Assembly (NCBI RefSeq): GCF_025717515.1
Contig: NZ_JAJIRN010000009.1
Location: 248,001-312,000, forward strand
Length of the DNA: 64,000 nt
Reading direction: 5' to 3'
From: Roseateles oligotrophus
GTDB lineage: Bacteria; Pseudomonadota; Gammaproteobacteria; Burkholderiales; Burkholderiaceae_C
The stretch's first letter is position 1, and every line of letters begins with the position of its first letter. Positions 62,073-64,000 of the stretch are shown in pieces. Below the pieces are notes generated by a model that saw only the letters and a program-made list of their open reading frames with translations, had not been told where the DNA came from and searched no databases. A program made the translations under genes and the position numbers.

Positions 62073-63596
62073 ATGAGCGACACAGACAGCAAGCGAATTC
62101 GGCGCGTGGTCGTCGTCGGTGGCGGCAGTGCCGGCTGGATGGCGGCGGCGGCGCTGAGCACCTATCTTGGCAAGCAGGCCTCGGTGCGCCTGATCGAGTC
62201 CGAGGAAATCGGCATCGTCGGCGTCGGCGAGGCCAGCGTGCCGCATATCCGGATGTTCAACCAAATGCTCGGCATTGATGAAGCCGAGTTCGTCAAGCGG
62301 ACGCAGGGCACCGTCAAGCTCGGCATCCATTTTCAGGATTGGTCGCGCATCGGCGACAGCTATATCCACGGCTTCGGCGTCATCGGGCGCTCGCTCGGGC
62401 CGCTGCCTTTTCATCAGTTCTGGCTGAAGCTGCGGCAGTCCGGCCGCGCGGCCCCATTGGGGGACTATTCGCTACAGACGGTGATGGCGCCCTTGTCCAA
62501 GTTCATTCCAGGCGACAGCGGCGCAGCAGCGAATTCGCCCTTGGCCGACATTGCCTATGCCTACCATTTCGACGCCAGCCTGTACGCACGCTTCCTGCGG
62601 GAGCTGGCGGAGCGCCGAGGCGTGCGGCGCACCGAAGGCAGAGTCGTCGCTGTGACGCAGCGCGCCGCAGACGGCTTTGTCGAATCCTTGCGACTGGCCA
62701 ATGGTGAAGTCATCGAAGGCGATTTGTTCATCGATTGCTCGGGCTTTCGGGGCCTGCTGATCGAGCAGACGCTGAAAACCGGCTATGTCGATTGGTCGCA
62801 TTGGCTGCCCTGCGACCGAGCGCTGGCGGTTCCTTGTGAAAGCGTGGCGCCCATCAATCCCTACACGCGCTCCACCGCACGCGCGGCGGGCTGGCAATGG
62901 CGCATTCCGCTGCAGCATCGCACCGGTAACGGCTATGTGTATTCGAGCCAGTACATCGGCGACGACGAAGCCGCCGCGACGCTGATGGCAAATCTGGACG
63001 GCAAGGCGTTGGCCGAGCCTCGCTGCTTGAGCTTCACCACCGGCATGCGCAAGCAGGGCTGGAACAAGAATGTGGTCGCCCTGGGGCTGGCCAGTGGCTT
63101 TCTGGAGCCGCTGGAGTCGACCAGCATCTATCTGGTCCAGTCGGGTATCGGCCGGCTGCTGAGCCTGTTCCCCGATGCCGATTTCAATCCCTTGCTGGCC
63201 GAGCGTTTCAACCGCGAAACTGCCTTCGAATATGAGCGGATCCGAGATTTTTTGATCCTGCACTATCACGCGACCGAACGCGAGGACTCGCCGTTCTGGA
63301 ACTACTGCCGCACCATGTCCATCCCGGACAGTCTGCGCGAGACGATGGAGCTGTTCCGCTGTGATGGCCGCTACCTCCGCAACGGTGAAGACTTCTTCGC
63401 GTTGCCGAGTTGGGTGCAGGTGATGCTGGGCCAAGGCATCGTGCCGCAAAGCTACCACCCTATCGTGGACAACATGCCGGAGGACAGATTACTCGAATTC
63501 GTCGAGGGCACGCGCAGCACGCTGGCGAATGCAGTTATGGCAATGCCGGCGCACCAGGATTGGATAGACAAGCATTGGAAGGCGCCCAAGCCATGA
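62073..63596 (+). CDS. Flavin-dependent (tryptophan-type) halogenase
   Basis: A 507-aa flavoenzyme with all halogenase hallmarks: FAD motif GGGSAGWM (16-23), GVGEASVP, catalytic lysine K82 (VKLGIHF), FIDCSG, WQWRIP and EPLEST with E348-S349. It therefore could oxidise halide through FADH2 and pass hypohalous acid to an electron-rich aromatic substrate; a flavin reductase from elsewhere would be needed. Unlike the first locus, no SapC, cupin or DUF6445 partner is present before the window ends. The stop overlaps the GH2 gene start by 4 bp, tying it to polysaccharide use. The natural substrate is unknown; free tryptophan is unlikely. Confidence 0.87.
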   Translation: MSDTDSKRIRRVVVVGGGSAGWMAAAALSTYLGKQASVRLIESEEIGIVGVGEASVPHIRMFNQMLGIDEAEFVKRTQGTVKLGIHFQDWSRIGDSYIHGFGVIGRSLGPLPFHQFWLKLRQSGRAAPLGDYSLQTVMAPLSKFIPGDSGAAANSPLADIAYAYHFDASLYARFLRELAERRGVRRTEGRVVAVTQRAADGFVESLRLANGEVIEGDLFIDCSGFRGLLIEQTLKTGYVDWSHWLPCDRALAVPCESVAPINPYTRSTARAAGWQWRIPLQHRTGNGYVYSSQYIGDDEAAATLMANLDGKALAEPRCLSFTTGMRKQGWNKNVVALGLASGFLEPLESTSIYLVQSGIGRLLSLFPDADFNPLLAERFNRETAFEYERIRDFLILHYHATEREDSPFWNYCRTMSIPDSLRETMELFRCDGRYLRNGEDFFALPSWVQVMLGQGIVPQSYHPIVDNMPEDRLLEFVEGTRSTLANAVMAMPAHQDWIDKHWKAPKP

Positions 63597-64000
63597 GCGC
63601 GAGAATGTTTGTCGGGCTCGTCCTGGCTGCGTTCGCAGCGTCGGCAATGGCTGCGCTGCCGGGCGAGTTTTTGATCGATAAGGGCTGGAGCTTTCGCCTG
63701 CTGCCCGGCAGTGCCGCAGCCGCCGCGCACCCGCAAGCGACAACTTGGCATGCGGCCAAGGTGCCTGGCACGGTGCATACCGATCTGTTTGCGGCCAAGC
63801 TGATTCCCGACCCCTATGTCGGCGCGCCCGAAGCCAGCCAGCAATGGATAGGCTTGGCCGATTGGGAGTACCGCACGCGCTTCGATGTGCCGCGCGCGGC
63901 GCTGGATCAGGCCCGCAGCGAGCTGCGGTTCGAAGGCCTAGACACCTTCGCCGAAGTCACTCTCAATGGCGCCCCGCTGCTGGCAGCGAACAATGCCTTC
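63593..64000 (+). CDS. GH2 beta-mannosidase-like glycosidase (N-terminal part; cut by window end)
   Basis: The first 136 codons are present. A signal peptide (LVLAAFAASAMAA) is followed by the start of a GH2 jelly-roll sugar-binding domain: WHAAKVPGTVHTDLFAAKLIPDPY, then WEYRTRFDVP and LRFEGLDTFAEVTLNG. The VPGTVHTDL and IPDPY motifs point to beta-mannosidases rather than beta-galactosidases. The catalytic domain lies outside the window. The ATGA overlap with the halogenase gene shows tight coupling. Confidence 0.82.
   Translation, partial: MSARMFVGLVLAAFAASAMAALPGEFLIDKGWSFRLLPGSAAAAAHPQATTWHAAKVPGTVHTDLFAAKLIPDPYVGAPEASQQWIGLADWEYRTRFDVPRAALDQARSELRFEGLDTFAEVTLNGAPLLAANNAF

Overview
The window is about 64 kb of high-GC DNA with almost gap-free bacterial gene packing. 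A betaproteobacterium of the Burkholderiales is the best fit, something like the Roseateles/Paucibacter/Pelomonas group. The pointers are the mix of large TonB-dependent receptors with glycosidases, an MHFG-type PEP-CTERM protein, a Lys/Ala-rich SWIB protein, thioredoxin 2 and codon use. The genus is an inference. No rRNA, tRNA, CRISPR array, insertion sequence or prophage was seen.

Region 1 (1-14810) is an N-acetylgalactosamine (GalNAc) catabolic locus. One operon reads leftwards: a GH31 glycosidase with discoidin-like and NPCBM domains, a TonB-dependent receptor, and the start of a DUF5077/DUF3472-like lipoprotein. The divergent operon reads rightwards: AgaS deaminase/isomerase, ROK kinase (AgaK-like), AgaZ/KbaZ, the DeoR-family regulator AgaR, GalNAc-6-P deacetylase and a sugar-porter MFS protein with an unusual periplasmic insert. 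CGAAAG/CTTTCG repeats in the 364-bp divergent promoter are candidate AgaR sites. The likely job is to release alpha-linked GalNAc, import it and convert it to tagatose phosphates.

Region 2 (14822-40431) is mostly ordinary chromosome. It holds a cyclase-AAA-TPR protein next to a second, divergent cyclase-like protein, a small secreted protein with TonB-box-like repeats, uvrA, an MHFG PEP-CTERM protein, a lone receiver, a SWIB protein, a TonB-like protein behind a Fur-box-like site, and a TerC protein behind a yybP-ykoY (manganese) riboswitch. It continues with a small holin-like protein, a decayed TPR-GGDEF pseudogene, an M48 protease, moaC, a PglL/Wzy-type ligase, two lipoproteins, a GntR(YtrA)-ABC operon, trxC, and a LysR gene divergent from a 56-aa ORF and a tautomerase.

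Region 3 (40535-56221) is a beta-glucan locus of unusual make-up. Leftward operon: TonB-dependent receptor, flavin-dependent halogenase, SapC, JmjC/cupin-like protein, and a halogenase fused to a DUF6445-like 2OG-oxygenase domain. Rightward operon: GH1 beta-glucosidase, glucokinase, MFS transporter, GH5 endoglucanase. A LacI-family gene converges on the leftward operon. The two operons diverge from mirror-image promoters, each with two 12-bp palindromic operators 23 bp apart and a -35 box overlapping one operator.

Region 4 (56572-64000) holds a small PBP-like secreted protein with an outer-membrane beta-barrel, then a second TonB receptor-halogenase locus that leads into a GH2 beta-mannosidase-like gene cut by the window end. 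Both halogenase loci have a terminator-like hairpin between the receptor and the halogenase. The repeated coupling of flavin halogenases, SapC and iron-oxygenase-like proteins to sugar-uptake receptors is the most interesting feature of the window; the substrate of these enzymes cannot be read from sequence.
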